Assembly: GCF_004683905.1 (NCBI RefSeq)
Contig: NZ_CP038438.1
Span: forward strand, 4,526,001-4,590,000
Direction of reading: 5' to 3'
Length of the DNA: 64,000 nucleotides
From: Pseudomonas fluorescens
Lineage (GTDB): Bacteria > Pseudomonadota > Gammaproteobacteria > Pseudomonadales > Pseudomonadaceae
Shown here: positions 9,631-17,195 of the stretch, one piece after another
Layout: every line of letters begins with the position of its first letter
Position numbering within the stretch: the stretch's first letter is position 1
Translations under genes and position numbers: made by a program
The notes under the pieces: model-generated
Told to the model about the DNA's origin: nothing
The model's input: only the letters and a program-made list of their open reading frames with translations
Database searches by the model: none

Positions 9631-10881
9631 ATGCTGAGCTGGGACGAATTCGACAAAGAAGACAGTGAAGTAGCAGCAGTGAAAGGCGCCAACGCCGGCC
9701 ACGCTACTGAAGCCAACATGGACCGCCTCGACAGCGCCGGCGGTGCCGCAGCGCTGGAAGCCCGCGCCGTGACCGCCGACGACTCGGCCGCCGTGGCCCG
9801 CGCCAAGGCTGCACTGGATTCCCTCGACGTCGCCGAAGGCCTCGCCGAACTCGAAGGCGCCTCCGCCCGTGTCGCCGTTGACGAAAAGCGCATGATCAAC
9901 TGCCGCGCCGACCTCAACCAACTCGTGCCATTCAAGTACGACTGGGCTTGGCAGAAGTACCTGGACGGCTGCGCAAACCACTGGATGCCGCAAGAAGTCA
10001 ACATGACCGCCGACATCGCCCTCTGGAAAAACCCGGAAGGCCTGACCGACGACGAGCGCCGCATCGTGATGCGCAACCTCGGCTTCTTCTCCACCGCCGA
10101 CTCCCTGGTTGCCAACAACCTGGTCCTGGCCGTGTACCGCCTGATCACCAACCCGGAATGCCGCCAGTACATCCTGCGCCAGGCCTTCGAAGAGGCGATC
10201 CACACCCACGCCTACCAGTACTGCATCGAATCGCTGGCCATGGATGAAGGCGAGATCTTCAACATGTACCACGAGATCCCATCGGTCGCCAAAAAGGCAG
10301 CCTGGGGCCTGAAATACACCCGTTCGATCTCCGATCCGAAGTTCGAAACCGGCACCCCGGACACCGACAAAGAACTGCTGCGCAACCTGATCGCCTACTA
10401 CTGCGTTCTGGAAGGCATCTTCTTCTACTGCGGCTTCACCCAGATCCTCTCCATGGGCCGCCGCAACAAAATGACCGGCGTCGCCGAGCAGTTCCAGTAC
10501 ATCCTGCGCGACGAATCCATGCACCTGAACTTCGGCATCGACGTGATCAACCAGATCAAAATCGAAAACCCACACCTGTGGGATGCCGAGATGAAGGAAG
10601 AAGCGACCCAAATGATCCTGCAGGGTACGCAGCTGGAAATCGAATACGCCCGCGACACCATGCCTCGCGGCGTACTGGGCATGAACGCGGCGATGATGGA
10701 GGACTACCTGAAGTTCATCGCTAACCGTCGTTTGTCGCAGATCGGTTTGAAAGAAGAGTACCCAGGGACCACTAACCCGTTCCCTTGGATGAGCGAGATT
10801 ATGGACTTGAAGAAAGAGAAGAATTTCTTTGAGACTCGCGTGATCGAATACCAAACTGGTGGTGCGTTGAGCTGGGACTAA
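9631..10881 (+). CDS. nrdB: Class Ia ribonucleoside-diphosphate reductase, beta subunit
   Basis: This 416-residue radical-generating subunit carries the diiron/tyrosyl-radical centre that works with NrdA to make deoxyribonucleotides. Conserved segments include the helix with EEAIHTHAYQYCIESL, the later DESMHLNFGIDVINQIK (Glu and His iron ligands) and the C-terminal tail that docks into NrdA. Compared with E. coli NrdB (about 375 residues) it has an N-terminal extension rich in Ala and acidic residues (about residues 10-90), as in Pseudomonas NrdB. A Shine-Dalgarno (CAGGAGACGACACGTC) precedes the ATG. nrdA is not adjacent. Confidence 0.96.
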   Translation: MLSWDEFDKEDSEVAAVKGANAGHATEANMDRLDSAGGAAALEARAVTADDSAAVARAKAALDSLDVAEGLAELEGASARVAVDEKRMINCRADLNQLVPFKYDWAWQKYLDGCANHWMPQEVNMTADIALWKNPEGLTDDERRIVMRNLGFFSTADSLVANNLVLAVYRLITNPECRQYILRQAFEEAIHTHAYQYCIESLAMDEGEIFNMYHEIPSVAKKAAWGLKYTRSISDPKFETGTPDTDKELLRNLIAYYCVLEGIFFYCGFTQILSMGRRNKMTGVAEQFQYILRDESMHLNFGIDVINQIKIENPHLWDAEMKEEATQMILQGTQLEIEYARDTMPRGVLGMNAAMMEDYLKFIANRRLSQIGLKEEYPGTTNPFPWMSEIMDLKKEKNFFETRVIEYQTGGALSWD

Positions 10882-10936
10882 TGGTCTCGCTCGCCACGAT
10901 TTGACGATTGCTGCTTGAGTCGCCAAGTCGAGAAAG

Positions 10937-10967
10937 CAAAAGCCCCGATCTGATCGGGGCTTTTTTA
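10937..10967 (+). terminator. Rho-independent terminator of nrdB
   Basis: AAAGCCCCGATC and GATCGGGGCTTTTTT form a strong stem followed by a T run, about 60 bases after the nrdB stop. Confidence 0.9.
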
Positions 10968-11084
10968 TGGACGATTGGTAATCGTTTTTTACGCCTACGT
11001 CACAGCGCTCAATCTCCTACAGCACTTACAGCCGCGTCCCATTGAAGGCCGCTACAAGCACTACTAAGCTCTATCGCAGGTGCC

Positions 11085-11189
11085 TAAGAAACGCCCAACG
11101 TAGAAAGCTTGGTCAGTGACACAGACGTGTGATTCGTCGGTGACAACTGCTCTGCTCGTTGGGATTTCTTAAGTCCGCTCTACGTTGGG
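11085..11189. promoter_or_regulatory. Nested inverted repeats in the leader of the BRO-N gene
   Basis: TAAGAAACGCCCAACG (from 11085) is mirrored by CGTTGGGATTTCTTA (to 11172), and CCCAACGTAG (11094-11103) by CTACGTTGGG (11180-11189), so alternative hairpins can form. Between them lies the short palindrome-like GACACAGACGTGTG. The arrangement is in the 5' region of the next gene and could be operator or RNA structure. Confidence 0.45.
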
Positions 11190-11227
11190 GTCAGGCCCTC
11201 CCAAAATCTAACGTAGAGGTCATAGAT

Positions 11228-11761
11228 ATGTCTGATCCGCTCCCGGTAATAGTGTTCTCTCGCCACAACCTTTCTCTCCATGCCCTTTTATTAGAAAACC
11301 AGCCTTGGTTCTCCGCTCGCGATGTCGGCCGCTTGATGGGTTTCCATCTGAATGATCGGGTGGTCAACAAGCTAGATAGCGATCAGCGCCGCGTCATGTG
11401 GATTGAGTACTTTCGAGAACCAGAACAGCATCTGATGCTCAGTGAGTCCGGGGTGTACGCGCTGCTGGTCTATCACTACGTTCCGGGTAATCGGTTGTTG
11501 CGGGAATGGCTGACCAATGAGGTGGTGCCGACATTGCGCGATGCTGCGGATTCAGGAGATTCGAATCGGCCAATGTTGAGCTTGTTGGATTGGCCGGAGA
11601 TGTCTTTGCGTTTGCTGCATTGGCAGGATGAGGGCTGGATTCGGCTTCGGGATATGCCTTACCTGTTAAATGATCAAAATCTACGACGAGCTTCTCTAGA
11701 GAAACCCTGGTGGCGGAGGGTTACGCAGGTGTTTCAGTCCTCGAAGCACTCGATGGGCTAG
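11228..11761 (+). CDS. BRO-N domain protein (phage antirepressor-like)
   Basis: The protein has 177 residues. Residues 8-110 fit a BRO-N/Bro domain: FSARDVGRLMGFHLNDRVVNKLD, then LSESGVYALLVYHYVPGNRLLREWLTNEVVPTLRD. Such domains bind DNA and are typical of phage antirepressors, but single-gene copies are common in Pseudomonas chromosomes. The remaining 65 residues have no recognised domain (no KilA-C or ANT). The ATG at 11228 follows a GTAGAGGT Shine-Dalgarno. No phage genes surround it, so it is either a remnant or a domesticated regulator. Confidence 0.8.
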   Translation: MSDPLPVIVFSRHNLSLHALLLENQPWFSARDVGRLMGFHLNDRVVNKLDSDQRRVMWIEYFREPEQHLMLSESGVYALLVYHYVPGNRLLREWLTNEVVPTLRDAADSGDSNRPMLSLLDWPEMSLRLLHWQDEGWIRLRDMPYLLNDQNLRRASLEKPWWRRVTQVFQSSKHSMG

Positions 11762-11874
11762 GGAGAGGTTTGTAGGATTGCGCGGGATCCGTCGCTGTTT
11801 TCTGTAGGAATTTTCGTAGACAGCAGTAATGGCCACTCAGTATCGTCCGAGGGTTTTCAACCCTCGGCGACTGT

Positions 11875-12588
11875 ATGGATACGAAAAAGGAACAAAAAGG
11901 CTGGACCGATGAAGAATTGGAAGCCTCTGTCGATGCCTATCTCTCGATTCAAGTGAGATATCCAAACGATGAAAAATTCAACAAGTCTGCGGAGCACAAG
12001 CATCTGCAGGACGGTGTACTTGCTAATCGCAATACCAAGTCGATCGACTATCGCCTGCAGAACATCTCGGCATTGTTTGATGAGCTGGGGCTGAAGACGA
12101 TTGTTCACTACAAACCAAAAGTTAACCTTGGTTCAGGTATCACTGCGCGCCTAACCAAAATTTTAGAGTCAAAAGGTATTCTGACTCGGAGTATCGGCTC
12201 TCCTTCTGACGAGGCTGCAATTCGCAATCGCCACATAAAGCCCACTAGAACACCGAACTTCGTAAGCGAACCGGAAAATGATGCACCGCCTCAACAAGGG
12301 GTGACCATAACCAAATACTTTGTTCGAAACTCCAAAATCAAAGGTTGGATTCTCGATAACGCTAAGGGTATCTGCGAAGGCTGCGGGCAACCGGCTCCGT
12401 TCGAAATGGATGGAGAGCCATATCTTGAAGTTCATCACGTTAAGCATTTGGCACAGCAGGGTAGAGATCGCAAAAGCAACACAGTTGCACTGTGTCCGAA
12501 TTGCCATAGACGCTGCCACCATTCTAGCGATCGGAAGGAATTCACAGATTCGCTTTATCAAAAAGTGAAGCGACTGAAGCGCGAGTAA
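11875..12588 (+). CDS. HNH endonuclease (McrA-like, possible restriction enzyme)
   Basis: The protein has 237 residues. The C-terminal domain is an HNH nuclease: zinc cysteines C167/C170 (CEGC), the catalytic stretch LEVHHVKHLAQQG (H187-H188), and NTVALCPNCHRRCHH (C207/C210, H211). The N-terminal 130 residues are of another type (a helical GWTDEELEASVDAYL start) and may read DNA or modification. Such N-terminal-domain/HNH proteins are often annotated as 5-methylcytosine-specific restriction endonucleases; whether it cuts modified DNA is unknown. No methyltransferase is next to it, which fits a type IV-like enzyme. The composition is less GC-rich than the neighbours, suggesting acquisition. 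Confidence 0.82.
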   Translation: MDTKKEQKGWTDEELEASVDAYLSIQVRYPNDEKFNKSAEHKHLQDGVLANRNTKSIDYRLQNISALFDELGLKTIVHYKPKVNLGSGITARLTKILESKGILTRSIGSPSDEAAIRNRHIKPTRTPNFVSEPENDAPPQQGVTITKYFVRNSKIKGWILDNAKGICEGCGQPAPFEMDGEPYLEVHHVKHLAQQGRDRKSNTVALCPNCHRRCHHSSDRKEFTDSLYQKVKRLKRE

Positions 12589-12604
12589 CTGGTTTATATG
12601 GAAC

Positions 12605-12730
12605 CTGTAGCGAGGGGATTCATCCCCGATCGACTGCAAAGCGATCGCCAAACTAACACTTCCTGACGATCGCTTTTTAATGGCTTGGGTCAGCTCCGCT
12701 GCCCATCGGGGATAAATCCCCTCACCACAA
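12605..12730. repeat. Repeat pair of the GCGAGGGGATTTATCCCCGAT family
   Basis: Two inverted copies of GAGGGGATTCATCCCCGAT / ATCGGGGATAAATCCCCTC flank about 80 bases. This is a second REP family in the window, unrelated in sequence to the GGGCTTGCTCGCG family. Confidence 0.85.
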
Positions 12731-12780
12731 TTGAGATGTGTTGCTGCAAAGTGGGTATCTGGCAGCAGGACTGAGTTGAT

Positions 12781-12812
12781 GCCCGGGATCGCCAGCAGGC
12801 TGGCTCCCACAG
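12781..12812. repeat. Solitary REP copy
   Basis: GGGATCGCCAGCAGGCTGGCTCCCACAG is a single diverged REP without an inverted partner. Confidence 0.6.
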
Positions 12813-12901
12813 ATTCCGCATCATCTTGAAAACAATCAGTGCAACCCGCCGCGCCTCCCGCTATTAATACCCCTCCCCCACTCAAGGATCCGAGCCCCGC
12901 C

Positions 12902-13885
12902 ATGAAATTCGATCTCGCCTACTGCCTCAGCCTCGACGACAAGTTGTCGATCTATGACGTTCGCGATCTCAATTTCGATGAGACGGTGGCGTTCGATTCT
13001 GCGAAGGAACACTTCCAGTGCCCCAACGATGCCTGTCGTTTGGCGTTTGATGCCTCCAACGAGTTGGGCACGTTCAACGCCAAGAACGTGAATTACGTGC
13101 GCACGCCGCACTTCAAGAACTTGCCCGGTACGCAGCATGTAGCGGGTTGTCCGTATGTGAGTTTGAAGGCGTCGGCATCTGGCGTTGAGTCGGCGGATGG
13201 CGAGGTGGATGACGGGCGGGAGGAGCATTTTCCGTCGGAGTTGTTGCTGACGCGGCGTGAGTATGTGCGCAAGCCTGCTGCGCCTGCGGGGGCGGCGGAT
13301 GTGTTGCGGGATGATCCGGTGCGGGTGGCGCAGGTGAGTTCCAGGGAGTCGCCGGGGCGTGAGACGGCGCCGGACAAGACCAGTGTGTTTGCGCATCCGG
13401 TGGAGTGTTTTGTGTCGAACTTCGCCGACAAGGAGTTGCTTAAGCGCATGCCGTTGAAGATCGGTGAGCACACGGCGCCTTATGGCTCGTTCTTCAAGAA
13501 GATCGAGTATCTGACGGACAACAAGGGGCTGATCTACTGGGGCAAGATCAAGGAGATCAAGGATTACACCCAGAGTTTTCGCATCGATTTCGAGCAGAAG
13601 GTCTGGTTCAAGCAGGCGGATGAGGCGAAGAAGAAGCCGTATTCGGTGAACGTTTACTTGAGCAAGAAGTTGATCGACAACTACCGCAAGCGCAAGGCGT
13701 TTCTGGAAGAGATCAAGCATGCGATCGACAGCGACAAGGAGTTGTTCTGTTTCTTCTATGGCGTGACGCCGGAGTTGAAGCAGGTGCCTAGCAAGAAGAA
13801 CCCCGAACAGACGTTCGGGGTGTTCAGTGCCAACATCGAGAACCTGGATCACTTCATTGTGCGGGAAGCGCCGGGACTGGCGTGA
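12902..13885 (+). CDS. Unrecognised protein with a CoiA-like N-terminal zinc-binding segment
   Basis: The protein has 327 residues. The N-terminus has FQCPNDACRLAFD (C40, C45) and, 25 residues on, TPHFKNLPGTQHVAGCPY (H70, H79, C83), an arrangement resembling the zinc ribbon that precedes the nuclease domain of CoiA-like proteins. The middle (about 90-170) is low in order and Glu/Ala/Pro-rich. The C-terminal part (YGSFFKKIEYLTDNKGLIYWGKIKEIKDY onward) is a compact, lysine-rich domain with no visible nuclease signature. The ATG at 12902 starts a sensible protein; the frame is open upstream over repeat-flanking DNA. A role in DNA uptake, processing or defence is only a guess from the fold hint and the neighbouring HNH gene. 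Confidence 0.7.
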   Translation: MKFDLAYCLSLDDKLSIYDVRDLNFDETVAFDSAKEHFQCPNDACRLAFDASNELGTFNAKNVNYVRTPHFKNLPGTQHVAGCPYVSLKASASGVESADGEVDDGREEHFPSELLLTRREYVRKPAAPAGAADVLRDDPVRVAQVSSRESPGRETAPDKTSVFAHPVECFVSNFADKELLKRMPLKIGEHTAPYGSFFKKIEYLTDNKGLIYWGKIKEIKDYTQSFRIDFEQKVWFKQADEAKKKPYSVNVYLSKKLIDNYRKRKAFLEEIKHAIDSDKELFCFFYGVTPELKQVPSKKNPEQTFGVFSANIENLDHFIVREAPGLA

Positions 13886-13888
13886 CGG

Positions 13889-15025
13889 TCAGCCTTTGGG
13901 CAATTGCAGTTTGGCTTCGCCACGGTGCTGGTTGACCAGCGAGTAAGGCAGCACCGACCAGTCGGGGTTATCGCAATTACGTTGGTAACGGGCGAAGTAA
14001 GCACCCAGGTAAATCCCCTTCGGCGTGAAGTGCCAGTTGGAATAACCCCAGACACTTTCATCGGTGTAATCGCAACTGTCGTCGTCTTCGGCAGGCTTCT
14101 TCATTTCTTCGGGGTACAGCGTGGTGAACTGTTTGACCAGCCACGGCGCCATGACTTTCATCTGATCGTATTCGGTGGCTGCGCTATTCGGTTCACCGAT
14201 CCACAGCACATCTTTTAGTTTCAACAATTCGCCGGTGTGGACGTCCAGGTTGATCGGCGAACTACCGAAGTCCGGGTGGGCGCCGCCGCAGCTGTAACCA
14301 GTGGAGATGTCCAGGCTGACCACGTCGGGCGAGAGAAACTCCGGGGCAGCTCCTTGATCAAACTCGGCGTATTCCCCGCCATCCATCATGCAACGGTGAT
14401 AGTCGATAACTTCAGTCCATAGCCGTCCGAGCAAGTGGTTGTTAATCCGCTCCTGCTCTTCTTTCGTATAGCCAGATTCAACACTGAACAACGAAACCTT
14501 CGACTCAGGCTCCGTCCACCACTGCAGCTCGTAGCCCATGAAGTTTTCTTTCTTCTCCGGCTTGAGCTTGAGCCCCTGTAAGCGCAAATACTCGTAAGGA
14601 TCGTCCTTCGGCAACGTGGCAATAAAGGGCAGCGTGGTAGCAGTTGGCGCAGGAAGCTTGGCTTCGGTCAGTTGCACCGGGAGCTTCTTGCCCTTGGGGT
14701 TTTGCCATTCGCCCTGCCAACCGTTGGCGGTGGTTTTCAGCTTCAGGGTTGGCAGCGGTTTGTCGTCGCCATAGCGGTTGTTGCCTTCAATTAGGTTCAA
14801 CGTGCTGCCCTGCAGCGAGCCGCTGAGTTCCAGGTCGCGGTGATACTTCTCATAGAAGTAGCGACCGGTGACTTCGTCCTGCTGCGTGGTGTTGAGCTCC
14901 AGCACAATCGGCATCTTGCCCAGCGTACCGGTGAACACGCGCCGGCCATCTTCGGCATGGGCAGTGGAAATCAGTGTGAACAGCGCCGCAGCGTATGGCG
15001 CCAGGCGCAGCAGTCCCTTGAGCAT
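13889..15025 (-). CDS. Secreted hypothetical protein (DUF3298-like C-terminus)
   Basis: The protein has 378 residues with a signal peptide (MLKGLLRLAPYAAALFTLISTAHA). The first half looks like a beta-rich domain (VFTGTLGKMPIVLELN, then TGRYFYEKYHRDLELSGSL). The second half contains VVSLDISTGYSCGGAHPDFGSSPINLDVHTGELLKL, resembling the DUF3298/RsiV-like fold where YSCGGAHP-type segments occur. It is likely periplasmic. No catalytic role is evident. It converges on the preceding plus-strand gene with only three bases between the stops. Confidence 0.75.
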   Translation of the reverse strand: MLKGLLRLAPYAAALFTLISTAHAEDGRRVFTGTLGKMPIVLELNTTQQDEVTGRYFYEKYHRDLELSGSLQGSTLNLIEGNNRYGDDKPLPTLKLKTTANGWQGEWQNPKGKKLPVQLTEAKLPAPTATTLPFIATLPKDDPYEYLRLQGLKLKPEKKENFMGYELQWWTEPESKVSLFSVESGYTKEEQERINNHLLGRLWTEVIDYHRCMMDGGEYAEFDQGAAPEFLSPDVVSLDISTGYSCGGAHPDFGSSPINLDVHTGELLKLKDVLWIGEPNSAATEYDQMKVMAPWLVKQFTTLYPEEMKKPAEDDDSCDYTDESVWGYSNWHFTPKGIYLGAYFARYQRNCDNPDWSVLPYSLVNQHRGEAKLQLPKG

Positions 15026-15088
15026 GGATCGATCCCTGAATGAATGAGGCTGCGGAGTATGCAGAGGATGCGCGCAGGAATCGAGGCT

Positions 15089-15904
15089 CTACTTGAGCAG
15101 CATGCCCAGCATGACGACGATCAGCAGTGCGATGTACACCCACGCATGCACCCGGTCCGGTATCCGCCCGATCCACGGCGTGGCCATTCGAATCCCGACC
15201 AACGAGCCCAGTGTCAGCACCACAAACGCCAGCAAATCCACATACCCGACAAACCACGCGCCCAGATCCGTCGCGCTGAATCCGGCCAGTGCCATGTAGG
15301 TCAGCGTCCCGGCCACTGCCACCGGCACGCTCAACGGATTGGCCATGGACGTGGCCTGGGACATGCTCAACCCGCAGCGGCGCAGCAGCGGCACGGTCAT
15401 GACGCTTCCTCCTACACCGAGGAACGTGGCGATGGCGCCGATGCCTACACCGCCGGCGGATATTTCCTTGCGATCCAATCGGCGTGGAATGACACCTTCG
15501 CTGCGGGTGAGGAAGCCGCGTCTGAGCAGGCAGTCGATGATGGTCACGCCGAGGTAGGCGATGAAGGCGTAGCGGATGACCTCGCCGCTGACCCACACCG
15601 CGGCGATCGCGCCGATGATTGCGCCCAGGGCGATGAAGCCGCCGAGGGGCCACAGGTAATGGCGGATCAGATTGCCGGCGCGGCGGTGTTTGTCGGTGGC
15701 GATCAGGGCGTTGACGATCATCACGCAGGTCGAGGTGGCGACGGCGATGTGCATGGCCGATTGGCTGATGGGGTCGTCGGCGCCATGGCTGGCGCTGAGC
15801 AAGCGATAGAGCAGCGGCACGACGACGAAGCCGCCGCCGAAACCGAACAGGACGGCGGTGATGCCGGTCAGGCAGCCGAAGAGAGTCAGCAGTAGGTAGA
15901 ACAT
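15089..15904 (-). CDS. TauE/SafE-family membrane permease
   Basis: A 271-residue protein with about eight hydrophobic segments and the two-fold repeat typical of TauE/SafE (PF01925): FGFGGGFVVVPLLYRLL near the start and VGIGAIATFLGVGGSVMTVPLLRR in the middle. Members export sulfite, sulfoacetate or related anions; the substrate here is not given by context. It is divergent from an AraC-type regulator that starts about 110 bases away and may control it. Confidence 0.85.
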   Translation of the reverse strand: MFYLLLTLFGCLTGITAVLFGFGGGFVVVPLLYRLLSASHGADDPISQSAMHIAVATSTCVMIVNALIATDKHRRAGNLIRHYLWPLGGFIALGAIIGAIAAVWVSGEVIRYAFIAYLGVTIIDCLLRRGFLTRSEGVIPRRLDRKEISAGGVGIGAIATFLGVGGSVMTVPLLRRCGLSMSQATSMANPLSVPVAVAGTLTYMALAGFSATDLGAWFVGYVDLLAFVVLTLGSLVGIRMATPWIGRIPDRVHAWVYIALLIVVMLGMLLK

Positions 15905-16016
15905 GGCGCGTCTTCCGGTGATGGCGAGCTGTCGACGATAGAGCGAAGCGGCTTGGCCTGCTTCAGCAACTCAGCCAATAATGTTTGCGTTTACGCCAAC
16001 TTCCGGGAAACGCTCG

Positions 16017-16784
16017 ATGCGCAATGTTTCGATCAATCTGCTGGATCACACACCGCGCCCGGTGGTGGCGATCGGTACAGATTATTCCCACGGCCATCTG
16101 TTGCCGTTTCATACGCATCGACGGGCGCAGTTGTTGTACGGCGCGACCGGGGTAATGCAGGTCCGTACCCATGACGGCAACTGGGTGGTGCCGCCGCAAC
16201 GGGCGGTGTGGATTCCGCCGGGGGTGGCGCATGAGGTGCTGATGCTCGGCGTGAGTACGCGCAGTTTGTACATCGAGCCGGGGGCGGTGGACTTGGGTGG
16301 GCGCTGCCAGGTGATCAGCGTTTCACCGTTGATGCGGCACTTGTTGATGGAAGCCGTGGAAGTGCCGCTGACTTATGACCTCGAAGGACGCGACGGCGTA
16401 TTGATCGACCTGCTGCTGCATGAACTGGCGCGCAGTGCGCCCCTGCCCTTGCACATTCCGCTGCCGACTGACGGAAAGCTCCTCGCTCTATGTCAGACCT
16501 TTCTGCTTCAGCCGAACGCCCATCAGTCGCCGCAACACTGGGCCGAGCAGTTGCACATAAGCTTGCGCACCTTCAACAGACTGTTTCGGCAGCAGACCGG
16601 GTTGAGCTTCAGTCAATGGCGGCAACAGGCCTGCGTGGTGCTGGCGCTGGCGCGGCTGGCGGCCGGTGAAGCGGTGACGCGGATCGCCCTGGACTTCGGT
16701 TATGAGAGCCCGGCGGCGTTCTCGACGATGTTCCGGCGCATCCTCGGACAGGCACCGTCCGTCTGGTTGGAGGCGGCGAACTAG
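16017..16784 (+). CDS. AraC-family regulator with N-terminal cupin
   Basis: A 255-residue protein. An AraC_binding cupin (LPFHTHRRAQLLYGATGVMQV, then VPPQRAVWIPPGVAHEV) is followed by a C-terminal AraC HTH (WAEQLHISLRTFNRLFRQQ and TRIALDFGYESPAAFSTMFRR). It belongs to the NimR/YdeC-like group, which often regulates an adjacent exporter; the divergent TauE-type permease is the obvious candidate target. The ATG at 16017 has GGGAAA upstream; an ATG at 15981 in frame is the alternative. Confidence 0.83.
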   Translation: MRNVSINLLDHTPRPVVAIGTDYSHGHLLPFHTHRRAQLLYGATGVMQVRTHDGNWVVPPQRAVWIPPGVAHEVLMLGVSTRSLYIEPGAVDLGGRCQVISVSPLMRHLLMEAVEVPLTYDLEGRDGVLIDLLLHELARSAPLPLHIPLPTDGKLLALCQTFLLQPNAHQSPQHWAEQLHISLRTFNRLFRQQTGLSFSQWRQQACVVLALARLAAGEAVTRIALDFGYESPAAFSTMFRRILGQAPSVWLEAAN

Positions 16785-16823
16785 GGCAAATCAAAAAATG
16801 CGTTTGATCCCGGCCGAAAACAA

Positions 16824-16839
16824 CTGTACAAAAACACAG
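16824..16839. promoter_or_regulatory. LexA (SOS) box-like operator
   Basis: CTGTACAAAAACACAG fits CTGT-N8-ACAG exactly and is flanked by AA and TA as in strong SOS boxes. It lies 38 bases before the start codon of the small HTH protein, where a repressor would block transcription. Confidence 0.65.
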
Positions 16840-16877
16840 TACATTTTCAATCAGCACTCTTGAGCCCGGAGCACACC

Positions 16878-17186
16878 ATGGCCTCTCTTGCGATGAACCA
16901 CATCCTCGAACGCATTGCCCTTTTCCAGTTCACCCCGACGCACTGCGTCCAGGCCCGAGCGATGCTGGGCTGGAGCGTGGAACAACTGTCGCGCGAGGCG
17001 GAGGTTGCGGTGGATGATATCCAGCGGTTTGAAGCGCAGCAGGACGTGGCGGATGCGACGCGGCTGGCGTTGGCTTATCGGTTTGAGGCACAGGGGCTGG
17101 TGTTTTTTCCCGGGTTTGCGCCGGGTCGCAAATTGAATCCCCAGGCCATGCAGCAGAACGTTGCAGAGCGTGGGGATTTTGCTTAG
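16878..17186 (+). CDS. Small XRE-like helix-turn-helix protein, probably SOS-regulated
   Basis: The protein has 102 residues. The region QARAMLGWSVEQLSREAEVAVDDIQRFEAQQ is an HTH_3/XRE-like segment (ARALLGWSQ-type in relatives). The rest includes LALAYRFEAQGLVFFPGFAPGR, the pattern of short proteins in which the HTH is followed by a gene-product-value strand. The ATG at 16878 has a GGAG at the right distance. The upstream LexA-type box suggests induction by DNA damage. It is convergent with the amidase gene and has no operon partner. The target is unknown. Confidence 0.7.
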   Translation: MASLAMNHILERIALFQFTPTHCVQARAMLGWSVEQLSREAEVAVDDIQRFEAQQDVADATRLALAYRFEAQGLVFFPGFAPGRKLNPQAMQQNVAERGDFA

Positions 17187-17195
17187 GTGGAATGA

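Noticed and set aside
9610..10926. 438-codon open frame opposite nrdB
   Set aside because: Antisense of a conserved enzyme; low-complexity Val/His/Gly composition and no ribosome site.
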